This document shows, one piece after another, positions 43,602-52,228 of a stretch of DNA of 64,000 nt. Every line of letters begins with the position of its first letter. The stretch's first letter is position 1. The position numbers and the translations under genes were made by a program. The DNA comes from Akkermansiaceae bacterium. Lineage in GTDB: Bacteria > Verrucomicrobiota > Verrucomicrobiia > Verrucomicrobiales > Akkermansiaceae. The stretch covers positions 1 to 64,000 of the forward strand of contig JAQWZU010000141.1 in the NCBI GenBank assembly GCA_029253285.1, written 5' to 3'. Under the pieces are notes generated by a model. The model made no database searches. It was not told the DNA's origin and worked only from the letters and a program-made list of their open reading frames with translations.

Positions 43602-45029
43602 ATGAACCCACTTCTCGCCAATTCTCTCAACCGCCGGGCTTTCTTACAAAACTCTTCCTACTCCGTCGGAAGCGCTGCCCTACTCTCGCTCCTCGGGCAG
43701 GATCAGGCAACCGGCTCTCAATGGAGAGGCACCCTCGCCGAAAAACTGCACTACCCGCCCAAGGCTAAGCGCATCATTCACCTTTGCATGGCCGGCGGCC
43801 CATCCCACCTCGAGACTCTCGACTACAAACCCGAGCTCGCAAAGCTCAGTGGCAAGGGCATGCCCACCTCCTTCACCGAAGGACAACAGCTTGCCCAGCT
43901 TCAGGGAAATCGCAACAAGCTCAAGTGCCTCGGACCACAGCACGAATTCAAACGCTACGGAAAATGCGGTCGCATGATGTCCTCCGCCTTCCCGAGCATC
44001 GGATCGATCGCCGACGAAATCGCGGTCATCAATTCGATGCACACCGAGCAGATCAACCACGACCCGGCGCACACCTTCATGAACACCGGCTCGATCATCC
44101 CCGGTCGACCCTCGATGGGATCATGGTTGCTTTACGGACTCGGCGCAGAGACCGATGAACTCCCCGGCTACGTCGTCATGACCTCCTCCGGCGGCGGACA
44201 AGATCAACCTATCGCCTCCCGCCAGTGGCACAGCGGATTCCTTCCCTCGAAATTCCAGGGCGTTCAATTCAACTCGAAAGGCGATCCCGTTCACTACGTC
44301 AACAATCCAGCCGGTGTCACCCGCGCGGACCAGGGCGAGCTTCTCGAAACGATCAACCAGATGAACCGCATGCTCGGCTATCGTCAAAACGATCCCGAAA
44401 TTGCCACCCGCATCGCGCAATATGAAATGGCTTTCAAAATGCAGACTTCGGTCCCCGGACTGATGGATGTGACCGAAGAGCCCAAAAACGTTCTCGAAGA
44501 TTACGGCGCCACTCCGGGCGACGGCTCCTTCGCTTCCAACTGCCTCCTAGCCCGTCGCCTCGCTGAACGCGGCGTGCGGTTCATTCAACTCTACCACCGC
44601 GGATGGGACCACCACGGCGGCCTCAAGAAAGGAATCGAAACGGTTTCCCGCCACGTTGACAGAGCCACCGCAGCCCTCGTCAAAGACCTTAAGGCCCGCG
44701 GCATGCTCGAAGACACCCTCATCATCTGGGGCGGTGAATTTGGCCGCACGCCCATGGCCCAGGGCTCAGGCCGCGACCACCACATTCAAGCCTTCTCCCT
44801 CTGGATGGCCGGCGCTGGAATCAAAGGCGGCACGACCTACGGATCCACCGACGAGCTCGGCTACGCCGTCGCACAAGATGGCGTTTCCGTCCACGACCTC
44901 CACGCCACCATTCTCCAGCAACTCGGTATCGACCACCATCGACTCACCTATAAATTTCAGGGCCTCGACTTCAAACTCACCGGCGTCGACGCCGCCAAGG
45001 TCGTCAAGAAAATCCTCTCTAACTCATGA
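43602..45029 (+). CDS. DUF1501 protein, Tat-like signal
   Basis: A 475-residue DUF1501 protein with a twin-arginine N-terminus (SLNRRAFLQNSSYSVGSAAL). Hallmarks include HLCMAGGPSHLETLDYKPEL, INSMHTEQINHDPAHTFMN, RGWDHHGGLKKGIE, IWGGEFGRTPMAQGSGRDHH and IDHHRLTYKFQGLDF. Its TGA stop overlaps the ATG of the next sulfatase (ATGA), so this trio of cytochrome, DUF1501 and sulfatase is one translationally coupled operon. The partnership with a sulfatase gives the clearest hint of a shared substrate. Confidence 0.87.
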   Translation: MNPLLANSLNRRAFLQNSSYSVGSAALLSLLGQDQATGSQWRGTLAEKLHYPPKAKRIIHLCMAGGPSHLETLDYKPELAKLSGKGMPTSFTEGQQLAQLQGNRNKLKCLGPQHEFKRYGKCGRMMSSAFPSIGSIADEIAVINSMHTEQINHDPAHTFMNTGSIIPGRPSMGSWLLYGLGAETDELPGYVVMTSSGGGQDQPIASRQWHSGFLPSKFQGVQFNSKGDPVHYVNNPAGVTRADQGELLETINQMNRMLGYRQNDPEIATRIAQYEMAFKMQTSVPGLMDVTEEPKNVLEDYGATPGDGSFASNCLLARRLAERGVRFIQLYHRGWDHHGGLKKGIETVSRHVDRATAALVKDLKARGMLEDTLIIWGGEFGRTPMAQGSGRDHHIQAFSLWMAGAGIKGGTTYGSTDELGYAVAQDGVSVHDLHATILQQLGIDHHRLTYKFQGLDFKLTGVDAAKVVKKILSNS

Positions 45030-46480
45030 AACGCATCCTTCTATTCCTCGCTCTCGTAAGTTCTGCTCTCGCCGCCAAGAAGCCCAACATCATCCTCGTC
45101 ATTACCGACGACCAGGGCTATGGACCCGTCGGGAAACATGGCCACCCCTGGATCAAGACACCCAATCTCGACAAGCACTACGAAAAGAGCACGCACTTCA
45201 CGCGTTTCCTCGTCAGCCCAACTTGTTCGCCCACCCGCGCAGCCATCATGACCGGTCGGCACCCCATGAAGAATGGCATCACCCACACCATTCTCGAGCG
45301 CGAACGCATGACTCTCAACGCCACTATTCTTCCTCAAGTCCTCAAGACCGCCGGATACACTTCAGGGATCTTCGGCAAGTGGCACCTCGGCGACGAAAAA
45401 GAATACCAACCCGACCAACGCGGCTTTGACGAAGTCTTCATCCACGGCGCCGGCGGAATTGGGCAAGCCTACAACTGCTCCTGCGCCGACGCTCCGAAGA
45501 ACAAATACTTCAACCCCGTCATTCGCCACAACGGATCCTTCGTGAAAACCAAAGGCTACTGTACTGACCTCTTCTTCACCGCCGCCATGGGCTGGATCAA
45601 GGAAGCGAAAGACAAAGACGCGCCGTTCTTTGCCTACATCACCACCAACGCGCCGCACGGCCCCTTCATTGCCCCGCCGTCCAATACCAAACGCTTCACT
45701 GATCTTGGCTTCCAGGCAAAGACCGCCGGCTTCTACGGCATGATCGAGAACATCGATGAAAACCTGGGTCGTCTTCAGGCCAAGCTCGATGAATGGAAAA
45801 TCATGGACAACACCATCCTCATCTTCATGTCCGACAACGGCATGACCGGTGGAGGCTCCGGAAAAGGCGTCGTTGGAAAAGCTTCCGACGGCACTCCCAT
45901 GAAGATGTTCAACGCCGACCAAAAAGGCCTCAAAGGCAGCGCCGACGAAGGCGGTGTCCGCGTTCCTTTCTTCATCCGCTGGGACGGAAAATTTCGGGCA
46001 GGCCACGACATCAAAAATGTCTCCGCACATATTGACCTCCTTCCAACATTTGCCCAAATCGCCGGAGCCAAGCTTCCCGAAAAACAAGTGGAGGGCCGCA
46101 GCCTTCTCCCTCTGCTCAAAGGACAAAAAATCCTCCAGCAAGCCCGTTACCTCTTCACTAATAAAGCCCGCTGGAAAACCGGCGCCGAGCCCAACGCTCA
46201 CCAGTGGAAAAACTTCGCCGTCCGCGGCCCTCGCTTCCGCCTCGTCGACAGTGCCCTTTACGACATGATCGCCGACCCCGGCCAGAAGACCGACGTCGCC
46301 GCCAAGCACCCCGAAAAGGTCAAAGAAATGCGCGCGGCCTACGACGCCTTTTGGAAAAGCGCCCGCCCTCTCATGGTCAACGAAGACGCGCCCATGTCAC
46401 CCACCCGCCCCTACCACGTTTGGTATGACGAACAGATGAAAGCCGGTGGCATTCCTGACTGGACTCCGCCCAAACTGTAA
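45026..46480 (+). CDS. Secreted arylsulfatase-like sulfatase
   Basis: The 484-residue sulfatase has a signal peptide (MKRILLFLALVSSALA), metal-binding VITDDQGYGPVGKHG near residues 25-39, and active site PTCSPTRAAIMTGRH with the formylglycine Cys at residue 67. GIFGKWHLGDEKEY near 112 and FMSDNGMTGGGSGKG near 270 complete the pocket. The C-terminus lacks a lipid anchor. It overlaps the upstream DUF1501 gene by four bases and is 2 bp ahead of the next gene. Likely acts on sulfated galactan or fucan, by context only. Confidence 0.88.
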   Translation: MKRILLFLALVSSALAAKKPNIILVITDDQGYGPVGKHGHPWIKTPNLDKHYEKSTHFTRFLVSPTCSPTRAAIMTGRHPMKNGITHTILERERMTLNATILPQVLKTAGYTSGIFGKWHLGDEKEYQPDQRGFDEVFIHGAGGIGQAYNCSCADAPKNKYFNPVIRHNGSFVKTKGYCTDLFFTAAMGWIKEAKDKDAPFFAYITTNAPHGPFIAPPSNTKRFTDLGFQAKTAGFYGMIENIDENLGRLQAKLDEWKIMDNTILIFMSDNGMTGGGSGKGVVGKASDGTPMKMFNADQKGLKGSADEGGVRVPFFIRWDGKFRAGHDIKNVSAHIDLLPTFAQIAGAKLPEKQVEGRSLLPLLKGQKILQQARYLFTNKARWKTGAEPNAHQWKNFAVRGPRFRLVDSALYDMIADPGQKTDVAAKHPEKVKEMRAAYDAFWKSARPLMVNEDAPMSPTRPYHVWYDEQMKAGGIPDWTPPKL

Positions 46481-46482
46481 TC

Positions 46483-47586
46483 ATGCAAGACGTCCACGGA
46501 GAGCCGTCACATCACCTCGCCACTCCCGAGCTCGACCTCGATCTCACCGCGCGAGGAGGGCATTTGGCACCCGTGGTTTTCCACCTCCCCGACCGAGACG
46601 TCTCCCCCTACGCCCTCGCTCCCTGGCAAACCCAAGAATACCCCGACCAACCCGCGCTCCTCTCCGTCCTGCGCGGCGATTTCCTCTGCCTCCCCTTCGG
46701 AGGACAAGAAAACGGCCCACCCCACGGAGATCCCGCCAATGCCCCTTGGCAACTTACCGGGGAAACCGAACGCTCTCTCATCCTTCATCAAAAGGCCCGG
46801 GATTCGGGAGCTGCAATTCAAAAAACAATCTCAGTTCGTCCTGAACAACACGCTCTCTTCGTCGAGCACCAAATCTCAAATCTTGAAGGCCGCTTCAGCT
46901 ACGGCACCCACCCCATTCTCGACCTTTCTCACCTCAACGAAGGACAAGGCCGCATCACCACCAGCCCCTTCCGCTGGGCCTCTGTTTTCACCGACTCTTT
47001 CGCAAATCTCGACGACGGTGAAACCCAGTCTCTGAAAATCGGCGCCCGCTTTGATGATCTAAAATCCGTTCCCCTCAACGACGGAGGAACCACCGACCTC
47101 ACCCGCTACCCCGCCCGTCCCGGCAACGACGACCTCGTCATGATGGTCAACGAAGCTGCCACTCAAGAACATCCCTTCGCCTGGTCCGCCGCCGTCCTTG
47201 ACGGCTACCTCTGGTTTGCTCTCAAAAACCCCGCCGACTTTCCCGCCACTCTCTTCTGGATCTCCAACGGCGGTCGTCCTACCGCCCCCTGGAATGGACG
47301 TCATACCGGCCGCCTCGGCATCGAAGAAGTCTGCTCCCACTTCTGCCACGGAGCCGATATCTCCCGCGAAGACCGCCTCGCCGAAGAAAAAATCCCCACC
47401 ACCCGCGAGTTTCAGAAAGATCAATTCTTCTCTCTCAAAATGATTCAAGCCGTCGCCCCCGTACCGGATAACTTCGGCGCCGTAAAATCAATCACCCCTC
47501 TCGACGAACACAGCGTCACTATCACTGACGAAAAAAATCATTTCATCGAAGTCTCTCTCGATTGGACTTTTGTAGCATCCCAATAA
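46483..47586 (+). CDS. Galactose mutarotase-fold protein (aldose epimerase-like), unknown substrate
   Basis: The 367-residue protein lacks a signal peptide and is rich in beta strands. Segments such as LTARGGHLAPVVFHLP, PFGGQENGPPHGDPAN and VEHQISNLEGRFSYGTHPIL resemble the supersandwich of galactose mutarotase-like proteins. I do not find a certain catalytic His/Glu pair. Members often act as carbohydrate-phosphate or polysaccharide-binding accessory enzymes. It is 2 bp after the sulfatase stop, which places it in the same operon and suggests that it handles a sugar released by that sulfatase. Confidence 0.5.
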   Translation: MQDVHGEPSHHLATPELDLDLTARGGHLAPVVFHLPDRDVSPYALAPWQTQEYPDQPALLSVLRGDFLCLPFGGQENGPPHGDPANAPWQLTGETERSLILHQKARDSGAAIQKTISVRPEQHALFVEHQISNLEGRFSYGTHPILDLSHLNEGQGRITTSPFRWASVFTDSFANLDDGETQSLKIGARFDDLKSVPLNDGGTTDLTRYPARPGNDDLVMMVNEAATQEHPFAWSAAVLDGYLWFALKNPADFPATLFWISNGGRPTAPWNGRHTGRLGIEEVCSHFCHGADISREDRLAEEKIPTTREFQKDQFFSLKMIQAVAPVPDNFGAVKSITPLDEHSVTITDEKNHFIEVSLDWTFVASQ

Positions 47587-47648
47587 TCACAGCAGGAAAC
47601 GGGTGGGCATTCTCTGATTCCATGAGATAGTTACTTCAAACGCGATTC

Positions 47649-48272
47649 ATGGAATTCAAACTCAAGCTAGATGATCTCCCCACCCCGCCCTTCAACGTCC
47701 TCCCTTCGAATGGTGAAGCGATTTACCACGGTGTGACTTTCGACCTCCCGCAAGCCGATGGCTTCTTGGGATCTCTCCTCCGCGACATTCCCTGGCGGCA
47801 CGACGAGGCCATCATGTTTGGCAAACACATCGTAACCGCCCGGAAGGTCGCGTGGTATGGCGACGAGAATTATTCCTACACCTACTCGGGCCACAATCAT
47901 GTCGCGCTAAAATGGACCGAGTCCCTTCTCACCATCAAGACTGTCGTGGAAGAAATCGCGGGCTACACTTACAACTCCTGCCTCCTCAATCTCTACCTTG
48001 ATGGCAGCCAAGGCATGGGCTGGCATCATGACGATGAAAAAGGCCTCGGCAAAAATGCCAACATCGCCTCGGTGAGTTTTGGTGCCGAACGCCGCTTCGA
48101 CTTCCGCCACAAACAGAGCCGCGAGAAAGTCTCCGTCATGCTCGAACACGGCAGCCTCCTCATCATGCGAGGGACGACACAAAGCAACTGGCAACACCAG
48201 ATTCCCAAGAGCAAAAAGATCACCTCACCCCGTATCAATCTCACCTTCCGCCGCATGCTTCACGAATCATGA
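47649..48272 (+). CDS. alkB: AlkB-like 2-oxoglutarate/Fe(II) dioxygenase (DNA repair)
   Basis: The 207-residue protein is an AlkB (ALKBH2-like) dioxygenase that removes alkyl groups from DNA bases. The iron ligands are H126 and D128 in WHHDDEKGLG and the distal His in NWQHQIPK. The 2-oxoglutarate-binding Arg lies in SPRINLTFRRM, and FGAERRFDFRHK matches the substrate-side loop. The N-terminus WRHDEAIMFGKHIVTARKVAWYGD is typical. Its TGA stop overlaps the ATG of the Ada-like remnant (ATGA), so the two were once coupled. Context outside the sulfatase operon implies an insertion of a DNA-repair unit. Confidence 0.9.
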   Translation: MEFKLKLDDLPTPPFNVLPSNGEAIYHGVTFDLPQADGFLGSLLRDIPWRHDEAIMFGKHIVTARKVAWYGDENYSYTYSGHNHVALKWTESLLTIKTVVEEIAGYTYNSCLLNLYLDGSQGMGWHHDDEKGLGKNANIASVSFGAERRFDFRHKQSREKVSVMLEHGSLLIMRGTTQSNWQHQIPKSKKITSPRINLTFRRMLHES

Positions 48273-48424
48273 ACGACGACGATCGCATCACCCAAGTCAT
48301 CGAGCTCCTCAATTTGAATTTCGAAGAATAACCCAAGCTCGACACCCTCGCCGGGGAGGTGGGCTTGAGCCCGTCGAACCTCTCAACCTTCACAGGTTGG
48401 CATCCCCTGAAATTTCTCCCTTAA
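48269..48424 (+). pseudogene. Decayed AraC-type HTH remnant, Ada-like
   Basis: In one frame, starting at the ATG overlapping the alkB stop, translation gives MNDDDRITQVIELLNLNFEE, an in-frame TAA, then PKLDTLAGEVGLSPSNLSTF and FTGWHPLKFLP to a second stop. The pattern D-x-x-R-I-x-x-x-I to L-x-x-L-A-x-x-V-G-L-S-P and the F-x-x-W...P-x-K-F-L ending match the AraC-type helix-turn-helix of Ada regulators, and about three residues (A-G-V/T) are missing before the last block. A stop and a small deletion show it is broken. No methyltransferase domain follows, so only the HTH part is left. Coding of alkB next to Ada is typical of adaptive-response operons. Confidence 0.65.
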
Positions 48425-48455
48425 CATTCATCAAATAAAGCCTCAGCCTTATTCA

Positions 48456-49379
48456 ATGAACCGAAGAAACCTTCTCACCGGCTCCACTGCCGCCAGCGCC
48501 CTGGCTCTCACTCCTTCTTTTGCACAAGAGACGGCCAAGGTCGTTCCAGCCCAAAGCAACCGCATCGGCGTCTCCTCTTATTCCTTCTGGGGATTCCGCC
48601 GCGACGAACTTCGCCCGCTCGAAAGCAATCTGGAGCACGCCGCGCGCATGGGATTCGATGGCCTCGAAATCCTGCAACGCCAACTCGTCGACACCGACCG
48701 CGTCGCGCTTCAAAAAATTAAACGCCAGGCTTTTGTTCTCGGTCTCGATCTCATGGGCTATTCCACGCACCAGGGATTTCTTTCCCCCGACAAGGAGAAG
48801 CGACAGAAGAATATCGACCACACTCTGGAGTGCCTCGAGCAAGCCTACCAACTCGGCATCCCCACCATGCGAGTGAATTCCGGAACCTGGGGCACTTCGA
48901 AAAGCTTCGACGACCTCATGGCCAAGCGCGGCGTCGAAGAACCTCTCAAAGGATACACCGAAAAAGATGCCTACGAATGGGTCATCGAAGCCTACTCGAA
49001 ACTCGTTCCCGAAGCCGCCAAGCGCGGCGTCATCATGGGACTCGAGAACCACTGGGGTCTCGGGGTCACTCCCGAGGGCGTGATGAAGGTCGTCAACGAA
49101 ATCAACTCACCCTGGCTTCAGGTCACTCTGGACACCGGAAACTTCCTTGAAGACCCCTACGACCGCCTGACCCAACTCGCGCCTTCCACTGTCCTCCTTC
49201 AAGCCAAGACCTACTACGGCAAAGGTCGTTGGTATACTCTCGACCTCGACTACGCCCGGATCGCCAAGATCATGAAGAAGGCCAGCTTCAAGGGTTACGT
49301 CTCGCTCGAATTCGAAGGCCTCGAAGATCCCCTCACCGCGATCCCCAAATCTCTCGAACTTCTCCGCAAACACTTCTAG
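48456..49379 (+). CDS. Secreted sugar isomerase/epimerase-like TIM-barrel protein
   Basis: The 307-residue protein starts with a twin-arginine-like signal (MNRRNLLTGSTAASALALTP) and has the xylose isomerase-like TIM barrel of sugar-phosphate isomerase/epimerases. Strands with MGFDGLEILQRQLVD, TMRVNSGTWG and GVIMGLENHWG contain Glu and His residues usual at the metal site, and YVSLEFEGLEDP is the C-terminal strand. Tat-exported members of this family are common in Planctomycetes and Verrucomicrobiota and are not known to act on phosphates. The substrate is unknown. It lies 31 bp after the Ada-like remnant. Confidence 0.7.
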   Translation: MNRRNLLTGSTAASALALTPSFAQETAKVVPAQSNRIGVSSYSFWGFRRDELRPLESNLEHAARMGFDGLEILQRQLVDTDRVALQKIKRQAFVLGLDLMGYSTHQGFLSPDKEKRQKNIDHTLECLEQAYQLGIPTMRVNSGTWGTSKSFDDLMAKRGVEEPLKGYTEKDAYEWVIEAYSKLVPEAAKRGVIMGLENHWGLGVTPEGVMKVVNEINSPWLQVTLDTGNFLEDPYDRLTQLAPSTVLLQAKTYYGKGRWYTLDLDYARIAKIMKKASFKGYVSLEFEGLEDPLTAIPKSLELLRKHF

Positions 49380-49412
49380 GATCAAGGCTTGGAAACACCC
49401 ACCTCTCCCGGC

Positions 49413-51926
49413 ATGACCACTCGGTTCCTTTCAATCCTTCCTCTCGTCCTTTCCTGCTTCGGCTCATCGATCAGGGCCGAGGAAACCCGCTATCCGGGCT
49501 CCTGGAAATGGTCCGCCTTACAGGACAACGAAATTAGAAACCTCACCAAAGCAGCCGCAAAAGAACGCGGTGGATTTTGGAATCTGGGAAAGTCCACCGT
49601 TGTCGCGCAAACCGACGTCTCAAGCAAACTCGCCGCAGAAGCCTTCATTCATTTCAGCCAATCCCTCAAGACGCTCCCCAAGGTCATTCAACTTCCGGCC
49701 TCCGGAACCCGCGTTAAAAAAGTCCGCTTTCAGTTTACAATTCACCGCACCGAGGAATCATTTCCGGACAACGACACTGACGAAGGCTTCTCCCAGATCA
49801 CGGAGCAGATCGATGGCAGTTCGCTGGCCGAGATTCATCTCCTCAGCAAATGGGAAGTCCATCCCGGCGCGGAAAACAACCTCACCAAGTGCGTCGACGT
49901 CGGGCTCTTGCAAGGACACCTCGCCCGCCTCTACCTCAAACTCTGGCGCCCGGACAAACCACTCCCTCCCTTTCTCGCGCATGGCTATGAATCTTATTTC
50001 GAAACTTACGACGTCTATAAAGGTCAGGCCCGCACGATAGGCATTCACCGCTCCAGCTTCCGGAACGCCCTTCAAAAAACAATCCTGAAAAGTAACATTC
50101 TCCGCCCCAATCTTTCGGAGAAACTCAACCTCAGCAAGGAAGCCTTCACCGAAGAAGAAAACCTCAACGGAGCACTCGCCAGTCGCTTTGCCTACACTCT
50201 TCTCTCTAATCCTGACTTCCAAAAGACCACGTTTCAGCTCATCTCCGCCGACGCCAAGGCAAACCCCAAGGCCGCCTCGGCCATGGAGAAAACCTGGCAC
50301 CAAAGTCTCTACAAGACACTCGCCTCCTCCCGACCAGCCAGACTCGCAGAATTCTCCACCAAGGGCCCAGTCCCGGGTGCTGCTTCCGTGACCCGACTCT
50401 CACCATACGGCAACAAACCCTCCCTCACCCTCATGCCTGTTGCCGGAGGCAAATACGATCTCGCCTGGCACAACTCCAGCCAGCGCACTATTCACATCAT
50501 GCAATGCTCGGGGGACGGGCAGGAACTCACGCCGTCCTTCATCTCGGGCGCAGGCGCCCTCCTCGGAGCGACTCGCTTGCCCGACGAAATGGGCTACGCC
50601 ATCGGCTACTGTAAAGACAACAGCCACGGCAACAAGAACTCCGAATACTGGGTCGCCGGAGTCGCCCTCGATGGTAGCGAAATTTTCAACACACGAATCT
50701 TTGGGGAAAAGAACCACAAAGAAGTAAATTCAAAAGGCGGCCCCGGGGGAGCTGGAACTGCTCGCATTGCTTACAACCCAAAAAGCAAAACCATCGCCTT
50801 CTATCTCGCCAATAATCAACTTTTTAACGACGGAGTGAGACACCAGGGTGGCTACGTTGGCTTCCTCAACGAAAAAGGAAAAAAGCTCCCGGGAGGCAGC
50901 GGCTGGTTTTACAGTCACAACTTCGACCAACGTCTCATCTTCGCCAACGGTGAATTCTGCGCCCTCGCCCACGGCGACGCTTACCCCCGTGCCCTTGGAT
51001 TTAGTCGCTGGCCCGGCTCCGGAGGAAAAGCCATCGCCAATCAAACCTACCACGCTATCGAAGGAGAATCCGGCGCCAACGTCACCAACTGCCAAACCGG
51101 TGGACTGCTCGCTCTTCCCAATCGAAAATTCGGCGTCGTCTTCGCCTCGGCTAACGGACGGGAAGGTCACGACGTCTGCATTCTCATCCTCGATGAAAAC
51201 GGCAAGACCACCAAAGAGAAATGGCTCACCAAACACAAGAAAGGTGGCTATGGTGCCTACCCACGCATTGCCCGCGATGGCAAAAACATCTTCGTCGCTT
51301 GGCACGAGTCCGACGGAATGAAGCAAATCGTTCTCAACTCCTCGCTCGACATCGTCACGCCCCAAAGCACCAACACCAGCGCCAAGCTCTCGCCTTACGA
51401 CGACCTCTACACCCTCGACGACGGAGCGATCGTCTGGGCCGTCCCCGCCGGCGGAAACAAGATCCGCGTGCACCGTATCGATCAGGCCGCCGCCCTGGAG
51501 CAAAAGCTCATCGCCGGAAACGCCCGTAGCCAACGCACACCCAAACCCGAAGCCCTCGCGCAAGTGGATCACGAAATGACGATCAAACTCGCCGATCTCA
51601 ACGCCGACAAGAAACTGCCTAAGGTTCCGGTCACGCTACCTTCCGTTCGCCGAACGGCCTCTCTGGTGGATGTAGACAAAACCGGCCTCCTCCACTTTAT
51701 CGAAAAAGACGGCAAGGAACTCCCACCGGTCACCTTTGACAAACTCCCCTTCCCTGACCGGGCCGCAGTCACCCTTTCCCTCTCAGCAGAGGAACCCGAC
51801 AACTATTTCCTCTTCGGCATCACCGCCTTCTACCTCGAATGCGCCGGCTCACTCGAAGCCGCCGACCTCTACTTCGGTAAAGCCGGACCAGAAGCAACCG
51901 CCCAGTTTGCAAAGTTCTTCAAATAG
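49413..51926 (+). CDS. Large secreted protein of unknown function
   Basis: I start at the ATG at 49413 (MTTRFLSILPLVLSCFGSSI), 837 residues, not at the TTG 24 bp before it. After the signal peptide, residues about 25-310 look alpha-helical and contain LPPFLAHGYESYFETYDVYK, similar to the region of DUF1570-type peptidase-like proteins but with no HExxH. The C-terminal two thirds (about 315-800) are beta-rich with repeated GN-x-x-Y-D-L-AWH, TRLPDEMGYAIGY, LPNRKFGVVFASA and IARDGKNIFVAWHES segments like a beta propeller. I do not recognise a family. It is 33 bp downstream of the TIM-barrel gene and may be in the same transcript. Confidence 0.6.
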   Translation: MTTRFLSILPLVLSCFGSSIRAEETRYPGSWKWSALQDNEIRNLTKAAAKERGGFWNLGKSTVVAQTDVSSKLAAEAFIHFSQSLKTLPKVIQLPASGTRVKKVRFQFTIHRTEESFPDNDTDEGFSQITEQIDGSSLAEIHLLSKWEVHPGAENNLTKCVDVGLLQGHLARLYLKLWRPDKPLPPFLAHGYESYFETYDVYKGQARTIGIHRSSFRNALQKTILKSNILRPNLSEKLNLSKEAFTEEENLNGALASRFAYTLLSNPDFQKTTFQLISADAKANPKAASAMEKTWHQSLYKTLASSRPARLAEFSTKGPVPGAASVTRLSPYGNKPSLTLMPVAGGKYDLAWHNSSQRTIHIMQCSGDGQELTPSFISGAGALLGATRLPDEMGYAIGYCKDNSHGNKNSEYWVAGVALDGSEIFNTRIFGEKNHKEVNSKGGPGGAGTARIAYNPKSKTIAFYLANNQLFNDGVRHQGGYVGFLNEKGKKLPGGSGWFYSHNFDQRLIFANGEFCALAHGDAYPRALGFSRWPGSGGKAIANQTYHAIEGESGANVTNCQTGGLLALPNRKFGVVFASANGREGHDVCILILDENGKTTKEKWLTKHKKGGYGAYPRIARDGKNIFVAWHESDGMKQIVLNSSLDIVTPQSTNTSAKLSPYDDLYTLDDGAIVWAVPAGGNKIRVHRIDQAAALEQKLIAGNARSQRTPKPEALAQVDHEMTIKLADLNADKKLPKVPVTLPSVRRTASLVDVDKTGLLHFIEKDGKELPPVTFDKLPFPDRAAVTLSLSAEEPDNYFLFGITAFYLECAGSLEAADLYFGKAGPEATAQFAKFFK

Positions 51927-52228
51927 CCGAGATCAATAAGCGAAGGGATTGCACTCCAGCAGAAATTCTCGCGAGCTAATCTTCTCAATCGGAGACGAGA
52001 CTATTGCCTGGAGAGAAGGGGAACAGAACATCGGGGTCTCGGAAGTTGATTCGAATTACCAAGCGAGAGAACTCCGCTATTCCGCCGAACCGGAGGATGC
52101 CGGACAACTGAAATCGCGACTGAAGGCAGGATCACACTAAATAACTCGAAATCGAATCTATTAATAAGTTTCATCTTGCATATTCGAACTCTAAAACTAT
52201 ATTAACTTGATCTCTTAATTCTATTAAA
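51927..52228. other. Intergenic region with a possible promoter
   Basis: The 302-base gap between the large secreted protein and the protease gene is AT-rich at its 3' end. A 63-residue TTG-started frame (51949-52140) has no recognised similarity and is not annotated as a gene. A plausible sigma70-like promoter is TTGCAT (52176-52181) with TATATT (52198-52203), 16 bp apart and about 25 bp ahead of the ATG at 52229. This is a weak consensus match only. Confidence 0.35.

Noticed and set aside
51949-52140. A 63-residue TTG-started frame
   Set aside because: No family motif, poor start, and it lies in the promoter region of the protease gene.
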